Source of the DNA: JAUHWL01 sp964416385
Lineage (GTDB): Bacteria > Bacteroidota > Bacteroidia > Flavobacteriales > Schleiferiaceae
Assembly: GCA_964416385.1 (NCBI GenBank)
Contig: CAYQDW010000098.1
Span: 1 to 5,685 of the forward strand
Length of the DNA stretch: 5,685 bases
Reading direction: 5' to 3'
Of this stretch, positions 1-5,685 are shown piece by piece (positions within the stretch are counted from its first letter, which is position 1; each line of letters begins with the position of its first letter). The position numbers and the translations under genes were made by a program. The notes beneath the pieces were generated by a model. That model saw nothing but the letters and a program-made list of their open reading frames with translations. It was not told the DNA's origin and searched no databases.

Positions 1-22
1 ATTCGCACATTCGCACATTCGC
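1..22. repeat. Octanucleotide tandem repeat, about 2.75 copies, cut by the window edge
   Basis: The first 22 bases are the unit ATTCGCAC repeated twice in full (1-8 and 9-16) and a third time for six bases (17-22), with no mismatch. The array stops 14 bases before the start codon of the DUF3109 gene. It may continue to the left of the window, so the true copy number is unknown. Its role is unknown. From this position it could sit in the 5' leader or promoter region of the next gene, or be a simple intergenic microsatellite. Confidence 0.8.
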
Positions 23-36
23 TAATCAATAAAGAC

Positions 37-612
37 ATGATAGAACTCGGCAAAACCATCATCTCACAAGACATATTTGAAAAAGACTTCGTCTGTAACC
101 TTAGTGCATGCAAAGGTGCTTGTTGTATTGAGGGTGATGGTGGCGCACCGGTTACCCAGGAAGAGATCAAGATTTTGGAAGAAATCTATCCAAAGGTTGA
201 ACCTTACCTGCGGCCCGAAGGAATTGCCGCCATTAAAAAGCAAGGCACCAGCGTGCAAGACTGGGATGGTGAAATGGTTACTCCACTGGTAAATGGCAAA
301 GAATGCGCCTATGTGATCTTTGATGAAAAAGGCATCACCAAGTGTGGCATAGAAAAGGCGTACGAAGATGGTGTGGTACACTTTAAGAAACCTATTAGTT
401 GCCACCTGTATCCCATACGTGTAACCCATTACCGTGATTTTGATGCACTTAATTACCATAAATGGGACATTTGCAGCCCGGCATGTACGCTGGGTGCCGA
501 ATTAAAAGTGCCTGTTTACCGCTTTTTAAAGGATGCCCTGATCAGAAAATATGGTGAAGATTGGTATGCAGAAGTGGAGCAAATTTATTCCGCTTTACAC
601 AAAAAGGCCTAA
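37..612 (+). CDS. DUF3109 family cysteine-rich protein, function unknown
   Basis: This complete 191-residue protein matches the DUF3109 family as I know it, at about the usual length. The N-terminus carries the cluster C20-x4-C25-x3-C29-C30, followed by an EGDGGAP stretch. Further cysteines lie at 90 and 103 (a GKECAYVIFD...KCGIEKAY region), at 122 in the family hallmark KPISCHLYPIR, and at 146 and 150 (CSPAC). Nine cysteines in a soluble protein with no signal peptide or membrane segment suggest a cytoplasmic metal- or Fe-S-binding protein, distantly like the CxxxCxxCC (YkgJ) families. This is inference; no reaction is established. The ATG at 37 is chosen because the conserved N-terminus follows at once. 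The upstream bases are A-rich with no Shine-Dalgarno sequence, as is common in Bacteroidota. The last four bases overlap the end of the convergent ATPase gene, and no terminator hairpin separates the two. Confidence 0.9.
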   Translation: MIELGKTIISQDIFEKDFVCNLSACKGACCIEGDGGAPVTQEEIKILEEIYPKVEPYLRPEGIAAIKKQGTSVQDWDGEMVTPLVNGKECAYVIFDEKGITKCGIEKAYEDGVVHFKKPISCHLYPIRVTHYRDFDALNYHKWDICSPACTLGAELKVPVYRFLKDALIRKYGEDWYAEVEQIYSALHKKA

Positions 613-1778
613 TAGTTAAATCCAAATGCCCATAATGGCACCGTGTTACCATAGCCGTATTCGATATCATCTTTAGCAATGTAGGCATTGGGGTAGCCTT
701 TAATTTGTTTGTGTTGTTTGCTTTTTCCACCAACCTCTATCGCTATTCCACCAACTTCAAAATCTACATCACGGGCTGACAATACGTTATTTTTTACCTG
801 CATCTGATTTAAAAGAAATGTTTCTCGCATAGTGCCGATATCTGCAGTGCTTTGCGCCAAAGCATAAATAATATTTGTATTTGCCAGGTATGTTTTGTCA
901 ACTTTGCCCAATGCGCGTATACCATTAGTACCGGCTCGAAGTTGAGTGATTAAACCCGCTCGTTCCATGTATAAAAAATAATCGTCCAGTGAGTTGCGGC
1001 TTACACCTATCAGCTCCGCTATTTTTGAAAAATTCGGTTTAAACGGAGCACTGGCCGCAATTATGGTAAGAAGCTGCTTTAACTTTCTGCTTGTGCCAAT
1101 ACTTAAATTGGCATATTGAGGTATATCGGTTTCCAGTGTTTGCACAATAACCTGATGCAAACGAATGTCAAAGCCTTCTTCTGTACCAAATGGGTAGTAG
1201 CCATTTTTAAGGTATTGTTTAAACAGTGGTAGCGGATGTTGAATGGTAGCTATTTTAACCTCATTGCTTAGTATTTGCGGTAATGCATAAGCGTTGCTTT
1301 GAACTCCGTGGTTTAAGACAAGATATTCTCTAAACGACAAACCATGTAACGGGTATATTAACGCTCTACGACTTAAATCTGCAGAACCCTTTAAAATATC
1401 CAACACCGATGAGCCGGTAAAAACAATGCGCAATTCCGGAAAAGAATCATACATATTCTTTAGCTCTTGCGACCAATTCAGATACTTGTGTATTTCGTCA
1501 ATAAACAAGTTCTCGCCACCGCTTTTCACAAAATCATCTGCAACATCAAACAGGCTATGCTCGCCAAAATAAAGATCATCTGCAGAAATGTAGAGCGCCT
1601 TTTTTACATCTAACTGTTGTTTGATGTATTGCAAAACCAATGTGGTTTTGCCTACGCCCCGTGCGCCAATTATGCCAATCAATCGGCTTTGCCAGGCAAT
1701 ATCAGCATACAAGTAACGCGTAAAATTTACGCTTGTATTTTCTAATAGGGTAAAAAAACGTTCATAGAGTTTATCCAT
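609..1778 (-). CDS. AAA ATPase with DUF4143-type C-terminal domain
   Basis: This 389-residue protein has the layout of the AAA_14/DUF4143 family. Residues 1-150 are the ATPase: Walker A GARGVGKT at 38-45, Walker B LFIDEIH at 91-97, a sensor-1-like VFTGSS at 119-124, an arginine pair at 137-138 that may act in trans, and the family motif GLSFREY at 146-152. Residues 247-277 look like a winged-helix segment (IAELIGVSRNSL...ERAGLI). The C-terminus is a degenerate PD-(D/E)xK-like core, with E319, RDVDFEV at 336-342 and AIEVGGKSK at 346-354. Most relatives read IEVK at that last site. Here glycine follows EV and the lysine lies two residues later, so nuclease activity is doubtful. No signal peptide or membrane segment is visible. 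The cellular role of the family is not established; members often stand alone, as here. The gene has its own likely -7 element at 1821-1828, and it ends inside the last codons of the convergent DUF3109 gene. The ATG at 1776-1778 has no Shine-Dalgarno sequence. Confidence 0.88.
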   Translation of the reverse strand: MDKLYERFFTLLENTSVNFTRYLYADIAWQSRLIGIIGARGVGKTTLVLQYIKQQLDVKKALYISADDLYFGEHSLFDVADDFVKSGGENLFIDEIHKYLNWSQELKNMYDSFPELRIVFTGSSVLDILKGSADLSRRALIYPLHGLSFREYLVLNHGVQSNAYALPQILSNEVKIATIQHPLPLFKQYLKNGYYPFGTEEGFDIRLHQVIVQTLETDIPQYANLSIGTSRKLKQLLTIIAASAPFKPNFSKIAELIGVSRNSLDDYFLYMERAGLITQLRAGTNGIRALGKVDKTYLANTNIIYALAQSTADIGTMRETFLLNQMQVKNNVLSARDVDFEVGGIAIEVGGKSKQHKQIKGYPNAYIAKDDIEYGYGNTVPLWAFGFNY

Positions 1779-1820
1779 GCAGTCAACATTGTTTTATTTA
1801 TAGATGCACATTTTCTTTAA

Positions 1821-1828
1821 CAAATCTA
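1821..1828 (-). promoter_or_regulatory. Candidate -7 element for the ATPase gene
   Basis: The minus strand reads TAGATTTG here, a full match to the Bacteroidota -7 consensus TAnnTTTG. Transcription would start around 1814-1816, giving a leader of about 36-38 bases to the ATPase start codon, a plausible distance. No clear TTG or TTTG is found at the usual 19-21 bases further upstream; the nearest TTG is about 33 bases away. The call therefore rests on the -7 box and its position. Confidence 0.4.
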
Positions 1829-1892
1829 CGCATTTTTGCTCATCATATTGTGCATTATTTGCAAGTCAAGATTCTTCAATAATCCGCAAATC

Positions 1893-1904
1893 GGTAACAT
1901 TACC
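1893..1904. promoter_or_regulatory. Short perfect inverted repeat, possible operator
   Basis: GGTAA and TTACC form perfect 5-bp arms around a 2-bp centre (CA). Such compact symmetry is typical of a binding site for a dimeric regulator, but no known regulator motif is matched. It lies about 115 bases upstream of the ATPase start and about 315 upstream of nrdB, so either gene could be the target, or none. Confidence 0.25.
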
Positions 1905-1932
1905 TTCACATGTTGTTAACATCTCCTGTGAA
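1905..1932. promoter_or_regulatory. Nested inverted repeats (TTCACA...TGTGAA around TGTTAACA)
   Basis: Outer arms TTCACA (1905-1910) and TGTGAA (1927-1932) are perfect reverse complements 16 bases apart. Between them lies the 8-bp palindrome TGTTAACA (1914-1921), whose centre is one base off the outer centre. An alternative hairpin pairs ATGTT (1910-1914) with AACAT (1918-1922). A pyrimidine run (TTTCTTTTTTC) follows the right arm, so a weak plus-strand terminator is possible, although no plus-strand gene lies just upstream. A regulator site is the other reading. Confidence 0.3.
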
Positions 1933-1962
1933 TTTCTTTTTTCAAAAACGGCATATTTCTTT

Positions 1963-1985
1963 TTGCTTTAATTGCTGATATTGCT
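1963..1985 (+). repeat. Three TTGCT words at exact 9-bp spacing
   Basis: TTGCT starts at 1963, 1972 and 1981, each copy followed by a variable 4-base filler. A further TTGCTTT occurs at 2112-2118. Regular phasing resembles small iteron-like binding arrays, but the word is short and the region AT-rich, so chance is a serious alternative. No function can be assigned. Confidence 0.25.
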
Positions 1986-2054
1986 CTTTGTCATTCAGGG
2001 GCGATTACCATTTTATTAGTGTTGAAAACTGAGTGGTATTGTGAAAAACTAAGC

Positions 2055-2086
2055 ATTGCATCCTTCCCATACTTACACAATATTTG
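2055..2086 (+). promoter_or_regulatory. Candidate promoter of the nrdB-nrdA operon
   Basis: ATTG at 2055-2058 can serve as the -33 element (consensus TTTG or TTG). AATATTTG at 2079-2086 matches the -7 consensus TAnnTTTG at all defined positions but the first. The 20-base gap between them fits primary sigma-factor promoters of Bacteroidota. Transcription would start near 2091-2093, leaving an nrdB leader of about 125-130 bases that includes the hairpin at 2135-2159. No better match to the consensus was found on the plus strand of this intergenic region. Confidence 0.45.
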
Positions 2087-2134
2087 AGGAGTACACTGCG
2101 TACTGGCTAAATTGCTTTCGCGTGTACAAACCAC

Positions 2135-2159
2135 TAAACGATTGATTTTTAGTCGTTTA
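2135..2159 (+). promoter_or_regulatory. Hairpin / inverted repeat in the predicted nrdB leader
   Basis: TAAACGA (2135-2141) and TCGTTTA (2153-2159) are perfect complements. The inner bases extend the RNA stem by a U-G, a U-A, a G-U and an A-U pair, to 11 pairs around a UUU loop. It lies about 60 bases before the nrdB start and is followed by A/T runs. As DNA it could be an operator. As RNA it could be a leader structure affecting stability or read-through. A standard terminator is less likely because the base run right after the stem is A rather than T. Confidence 0.45.
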
Positions 2160-2219
2160 AAAAATTTATTTTTTCGAGAACGCCCTTTTAATCGATGTTA
2201 AAGCATTAAAAAATAATCC

Positions 2220-3200
2220 ATGGTTAACGAACCCATTTTACAAGAGAACAAAAACCGATTTGTGATTTTCCCCATTCAACACCATGATATTTGGCAATGG
2301 TATAAGAAACAAGAAGCTAGCTTTTGGACTGCCGAAGAAGTAGATCTGCACCAAGACGTATTTGATTGGGAAAACCGCCTAAATGAAGACGAAAAATATT
2401 TCGTAAAACACATTCTCGCCTTCTTTGCTGCAAGTGATGGCATCGTGAACGAAAACCTGGCCGAAAACTTTGTGAATGAGGTTCAATATTCAGAGGCTAA
2501 ATTCTTCTATGGGTTCCAGATCATGATGGAGAACATTCACTCAGAAATGTACTCCTTGTTAATAGACACCCTCATCAAAAATGATGAAGAAAAGGACAAG
2601 CTCTTTAATGCTCTCGAAAACTTCCCCGCCATTACGCGTAAAGCTAAGTGGGCCCTTAAATGGATTGAAAGCCCAAGTTTTGCTGAACGGTTAATTGCCT
2701 TTGCCGCTGTTGAAGGTATTTTCTTTAGCGGGGCCTTCTGCTCAATCTTCTGGTTAAAGAAGCGCGGCCTAATGCCTGGCCTTGCCACAAGCAACGAGTT
2801 TATAAGTCGTGACGAAGGCATGCACCGCGATTTTGCCGTACACCTGCACAATGAGCACTTGCTAAACAAGGTAAGCGAAGAACGCATAAAAGAGATCTTG
2901 ATAGATGCGTTAGACATTGAGCGCGAATTCATCACTGAAAGTTTGCCAGTAGACCTTATTGGTATGAATAGCAAGCTTATGACCCAATACTTAGAATTTG
3001 TTACAGACCACCTGCTTGATGCCTTAGGATGCAGCAAAGTTTTTAAGGTTGAAAATCCGTTCGACTTTATGGACATGATTTCGCTAGAAGGCAAAACAAA
3101 CTTCTTTGAAAAGCGCGTGAGCGAATACAAGAAAGCTGGTGTGAACCTAAACAAAGAAGAAGCCGAAGCCAATAAAATAAGCTTTGACGCAGATTTTTAA
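2220..3200 (+). CDS. nrdB: Ribonucleoside-diphosphate reductase, class I small (beta, R2) subunit
   Basis: This complete 326-residue protein is the radical-generating subunit that partners NrdA to reduce NDPs to dNDPs under aerobic conditions. It aligns closely with eukaryotic R2. The di-iron ligands are all visible: D73, E104, H107, E165, E199 and H202. The radical tyrosine is Y111, in ENIHSEMY. Radical-transfer residues are W36 (FWTAEE), D198 and Y303 (SEYKKAG). The C-terminus SFDADF matches the eukaryotic R2 tail (LDADF) that docks on the large subunit. Mouse R2 is about 390 residues; the N-terminal extension of the animal protein is missing here. Presence of the tyrosine and a normal ligand set argues against the tyrosine-less class Ic. 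The ATG at 2220 is chosen because EPILQENKNRF, the usual start of such proteins, follows at once. No Shine-Dalgarno sequence is seen. nrdA begins 20 bases downstream without a terminator, so the two are co-transcribed. Confidence 0.97.
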   Translation: MVNEPILQENKNRFVIFPIQHHDIWQWYKKQEASFWTAEEVDLHQDVFDWENRLNEDEKYFVKHILAFFAASDGIVNENLAENFVNEVQYSEAKFFYGFQIMMENIHSEMYSLLIDTLIKNDEEKDKLFNALENFPAITRKAKWALKWIESPSFAERLIAFAAVEGIFFSGAFCSIFWLKKRGLMPGLATSNEFISRDEGMHRDFAVHLHNEHLLNKVSEERIKEILIDALDIEREFITESLPVDLIGMNSKLMTQYLEFVTDHLLDALGCSKVFKVENPFDFMDMISLEGKTNFFEKRVSEYKKAGVNLNKEEAEANKISFDADF

Positions 3201-3220
3201 AACCCTAACAACAAAACATT

Positions 3221-5685
3221 ATGATGCACGTAGTTAAAAGAGACGGCCGCAGAGAATCTGTAAAATTTGACAAAATAACCGCTCGCATAGAAAAGCTATG
3301 CTACGGTTTAAGCAATTTGGTTGACCCAACTGCGGTTGCCATGCGGGTTATTCAAGGTGTTTACGATGGCGTATCAACCGTTGAACTAGATAACCTAGCA
3401 GCAGAAGTGGCAGCCTCTTTAACTGTGAAACATCCTGATTATGCACAGCTTGCAGCCCGCATAGCCATTAGCAACCTCCATAAAAATACTGAGAAGAGTT
3501 TTAGCGAAACCATGAAACTGCTCTATGGGTATGTTAACCCAAGAACGGGCTTGGCTTCTCCACTAATTGCAGATGATGTCTATGAAATCATTCAAAAAAA
3601 CGCAGAACTCTTAGATTCTACCTTGATTTATGACCGTGATTTCGGGTACGATTATTTCGGGTTTAAAACTTTAGAACGCAGCTACCTGCTTCGCCTTAAC
3701 GGCAAAATAGCCGAGCGCCCACAACACATGCTCATGCGCGTTTCTATTGGCATCCACAAAGATGACCTGGAAAGCGCTATAGAGACGTATGACCTAATGA
3801 GCAAGAAGTATTTTACGCATGCCACACCAACGCTATTCAACGCGGGTACACCAAAGCCACAGATGAGCTCTTGTTTTCTCATCACCGCTAAAGATGATAG
3901 CATTGATGGTATTTACGATACGCTCAAGCAAACAGCAAAAATCAGTCAAAGTGCCGGTGGTATTGGCCTTAGCGTGCACAACGTGCGTGCCACCGGAAGT
4001 TACATTCGTGGCACAAATGGCACAAGCAATGGTTTGGTACCTATGCTCCGGGTGTTTAACGATACCGCCCGTTACGTAGACCAAGGCGGTGGTAAGCGTA
4101 AAGGTAGCTTTGCCGTTTACCTAGAGCCATGGCATGCAGACATCTTTGATTTTCTTGACTTAAAGAAAAACCACGGTAAAGAAGAAATGCGTGCACGCGA
4201 CCTTTTTTACGCCATGTGGATTCCAGACTTGTTTATGGAGCGCGTAGAAAAGGATGGTCAGTGGACGTTAATGTGTCCGAATGAGTGCCCTGGACTATTT
4301 GATAGCTATGGCGCAAAATTCCGCGCACTATATGAAAAATATGAAGCTGACGGTAAAGGCAGACGCACTATAAAAGCGCGTGATGTATGGCAAAAAATCT
4401 TAGAATCTCAAATTGAAACCGGTACGCCATACATGCTTTATAAAGATGCTGCCAATGAAAAAAGCAACCAGAAAAATCTGGGTACCATACGCAGCTCTAA
4501 CCTTTGTACAGAGATTATAGAATATACAGACAAAGACGAGATCGCGGTTTGCAATCTGGCCTCCATCGCCCTGCCCATGTATGTGGAAGATGGACAGTTT
4601 GACCACCAATTACTTTATGACGTAACCTATAAAATCACCCGCAACCTGAACCGCGTAATAGACCGCAACTACTACCCGGTGCCAGAAGCGCGCAACAGCA
4701 ACATGCGCCACCGCCCGGTAGGTTTAGGTGTTCAGGGGCTTGCAGATACGTTCATCAAACTGCGTATGCCGTTTACCAGCCCTGAGGCCAAGCAGTTGAA
4801 CAAAGACATTTTTGAAACCATCTACTTTGCTGCGCTTACCGCTTCTAAAGATATGGCCGCTCAAGAAGGACCCTATGAAACTTACAAAGGCTCCCCTATT
4901 TCTGAAGGACAATTTCAGTTTAACCTTTGGGGGGTAGAAGAAAGTGAATTAAGTGGCCGTTGGAATTGGAATGCACTACGTGCAGAAATCATGAAACATG
5001 GCGTACGCAATTCTTTGCTCATGGCGCCAATGCCAACTGCAAGTACCTCTCAGATTTTAGGAAATAACGAATGTTTTGAGCCTTACACCAGCAATATTTA
5101 CACCCGCAGAGTACTCTCAGGTGAATTTATCGTAGTAAACAAACACCTATTGCTAGACCTGGTACAACTCGGCCTGTGGAATGAAGATGTAAAGAACGAG
5201 TTGATGCGCGCCAATGGTTCTATTCAAGATATTGAAGGTATTCCGGATAATATCAAAGAATTATACAGAACCGTTTGGGAGATGAGTATGCGCGACATCA
5301 TTGATATGGCGGCAGATCGGGGTGTTTTTATTGACCAAAGCCAAAGCTTGAATCTCTTTATGGAGAACCCAAATGCCGGTAAATTAACCAGTATGCACTT
5401 CTATGCCTGGAAGAAAGGTTTGAAAACGGGCATGTATTATCTGCGCAGCAAGGCCGCCAGCAGTGCCATTAAGTTTACCGTTTCTAAAAACGCCAAAGCA
5501 GAAGTTGAGCCCGTTGTAAATACTAAGCAACAGGTAAAAGACTACGAAGAAACCAAAGCGGCTCCAGTAGAAGTTCAGGAAAAAGCTGCCGTATTAGAAA
5601 TGGAAGATGTGAACCAAGTAGCTATGCCACAACCAGGAAATAGCTACTCGGCAGAAGATCAAATAGCGTGTTCTATAGATGACCC
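3221..5685 (+). CDS. nrdA: Ribonucleoside-diphosphate reductase, class I large (alpha, R1) subunit, 3' end cut off
   Basis: The reading frame is open from 3221 to the window end: 821 full codons plus two bases, partial only because the window stops. It is the catalytic subunit of class I RNR and closely resembles eukaryotic RRM1. Residues 1 to about 90 are an ATP-cone (VVKRDGRRESVKFDKIT) with D57, the dATP-inhibition residue of the human enzyme. The specificity-site D226 and loop 2 (VDQGGGKRKG, about 286-295) follow. Active-site residues are C218 (redox), N427, C429 (thiyl radical), E431 and C444 (redox), the same numbers as in human RRM1. Y739 and Y740 (GMYY) complete radical transfer. Residues from about 755 to 812 form a charged, proline-containing linker, then IACSIDDP begins the tail. 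The redox cysteine pair that re-reduces the active site should lie within the next 10 or so codons, outside the window. The start may be ATG 3221 or ATG 3224; the second matches the human MHV start. There is no Shine-Dalgarno sequence. Confidence 0.96.
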   Translation, partial: MMHVVKRDGRRESVKFDKITARIEKLCYGLSNLVDPTAVAMRVIQGVYDGVSTVELDNLAAEVAASLTVKHPDYAQLAARIAISNLHKNTEKSFSETMKLLYGYVNPRTGLASPLIADDVYEIIQKNAELLDSTLIYDRDFGYDYFGFKTLERSYLLRLNGKIAERPQHMLMRVSIGIHKDDLESAIETYDLMSKKYFTHATPTLFNAGTPKPQMSSCFLITAKDDSIDGIYDTLKQTAKISQSAGGIGLSVHNVRATGSYIRGTNGTSNGLVPMLRVFNDTARYVDQGGGKRKGSFAVYLEPWHADIFDFLDLKKNHGKEEMRARDLFYAMWIPDLFMERVEKDGQWTLMCPNECPGLFDSYGAKFRALYEKYEADGKGRRTIKARDVWQKILESQIETGTPYMLYKDAANEKSNQKNLGTIRSSNLCTEIIEYTDKDEIAVCNLASIALPMYVEDGQFDHQLLYDVTYKITRNLNRVIDRNYYPVPEARNSNMRHRPVGLGVQGLADTFIKLRMPFTSPEAKQLNKDIFETIYFAALTASKDMAAQEGPYETYKGSPISEGQFQFNLWGVEESELSGRWNWNALRAEIMKHGVRNSLLMAPMPTASTSQILGNNECFEPYTSNIYTRRVLSGEFIVVNKHLLLDLVQLGLWNEDVKNELMRANGSIQDIEGIPDNIKELYRTVWEMSMRDIIDMAADRGVFIDQSQSLNLFMENPNAGKLTSMHFYAWKKGLKTGMYYLRSKAASSAIKFTVSKNAKAEVEPVVNTKQQVKDYEETKAAPVEVQEKAAVLEMEDVNQVAMPQPGNSYSAEDQIACSIDD

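Larger units (their letters stand above)
1779..2219. other. Divergent intergenic region between the ATPase gene and nrdB
   Basis: This 441-base AT-rich stretch separates two genes that are read away from each other, so it must carry promoters for both. I see no tRNA, rRNA or convincing protein-coding gene in it. It contains a minus-strand -7 element near the ATPase, two dyad-symmetric sites at 1893-1932, three phased TTGCT words at 1963-1985, a plus-strand promoter candidate at 2055-2086, a short inverted repeat AGTAC/GTACT at 2090-2104, and a longer hairpin at 2135-2159. The last 60 bases before nrdB are A/T runs without a Shine-Dalgarno sequence. The region is long for a bacterial spacer and rich in inverted repeats, which suggests regulation of the nrd operon. 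Confidence 0.8.

Noticed and set aside
1..22. Start of a CRISPR array
   Set aside because: The 8-bp units are directly adjacent with no spacers, and no cas genes are present.
64..459. A 131-codon open frame on the minus strand inside the DUF3109 gene
   Set aside because: It is antisense to a well-recognised protein, and its translation has no recognisable domain.
609..1778. Transposase or insertion sequence identity for the minus-strand ATPase gene
   Set aside because: It has P-loop ATPase motifs, but no transposase gene, terminal inverted repeats or target-site duplications were seen around it, and the DUF4143-type layout explains the full length.
1804..1971. A 55-codon plus-strand open frame in the divergent spacer, starting MHIFFNKS
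   Set aside because: It has no ribosome-binding signal and no recognisable domain. Its Phe/Ser-rich composition is what AT-rich non-coding DNA gives, and it runs through both dyad sites and the ATPase promoter candidate.
2071..2079. DnaA box near the nrd promoter (ACTTACACA)
   Set aside because: Only the CACA end and one other defined base match TTATnCACA, which is too weak to call.
2135..2175. Rho-independent terminator or attenuator before nrdB
   Set aside because: The stem is AT-rich with few G-C pairs, and it is followed first by an A run rather than a U run, so a standard terminator is unlikely; it is kept as a hairpin of unknown role.
2537..3172. A 211-codon open frame on the minus strand inside nrdB
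   Set aside because: It lies wholly antisense to a strongly conserved gene. Its product is Ser/Lys/Arg-rich, resembles no family I know, and is a by-product of nrdB codon use.
3201..3220. A regulatory element between nrdB and nrdA
   Set aside because: The gap is only 20 A/C-rich bases with no hairpin, promoter or Shine-Dalgarno sequence; it is a plain operon spacer.

Overview
The window reads as chromosomal DNA of a member of the Bacteroidota. The signs are a DUF3109 protein of the type common in that phylum, a ribonucleotide reductase (RNR) in nrdB-nrdA order with a eukaryote-like sequence, no Shine-Dalgarno sequence in front of any gene, and -7 promoter elements of the TAnnTTTG kind. Genus cannot be told from the sequence alone; the moderately AT-rich composition would fit the Sphingobacteriia or Flavobacteriia.

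Layout: (1) 1-22, an octanucleotide tandem repeat cut by the window edge. (2) 37-612 (+), a cysteine-rich DUF3109 protein. (3) 609-1778 (-), an AAA ATPase with a DUF4143-type C-terminus, whose stop codon overlaps the stop of the previous gene tail to tail by four bases. (4) 1779-2219, a 441-base non-coding region between divergent genes. It holds a likely -7 element for the ATPase on the minus strand, two dyad-symmetric sites, a 9-bp-phased TTGCT triplet, a likely nrd promoter, and a hairpin in the predicted nrd leader. (5) 2220-3200 (+), nrdB, the complete class I RNR small subunit. (6) 3221 to the window end (+), nrdA, the RNR large subunit, cut a few codons before its expected end.

nrdB and nrdA lie 20 bases apart and almost certainly form one operon. 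Together they make the aerobic enzyme that reduces ribonucleoside diphosphates to deoxyribonucleotides. All catalytic, metal-binding and allosteric residues I could check are present. The DUF3109 and ATPase genes have no evident functional link to the RNR or to each other.

I find no convincing new multi-gene system. The parts most worth a second look are the dyad-rich region upstream of nrdB, the altered nuclease-like motif of the DUF4143 ATPase, the gene-end overlap, and the edge repeat.
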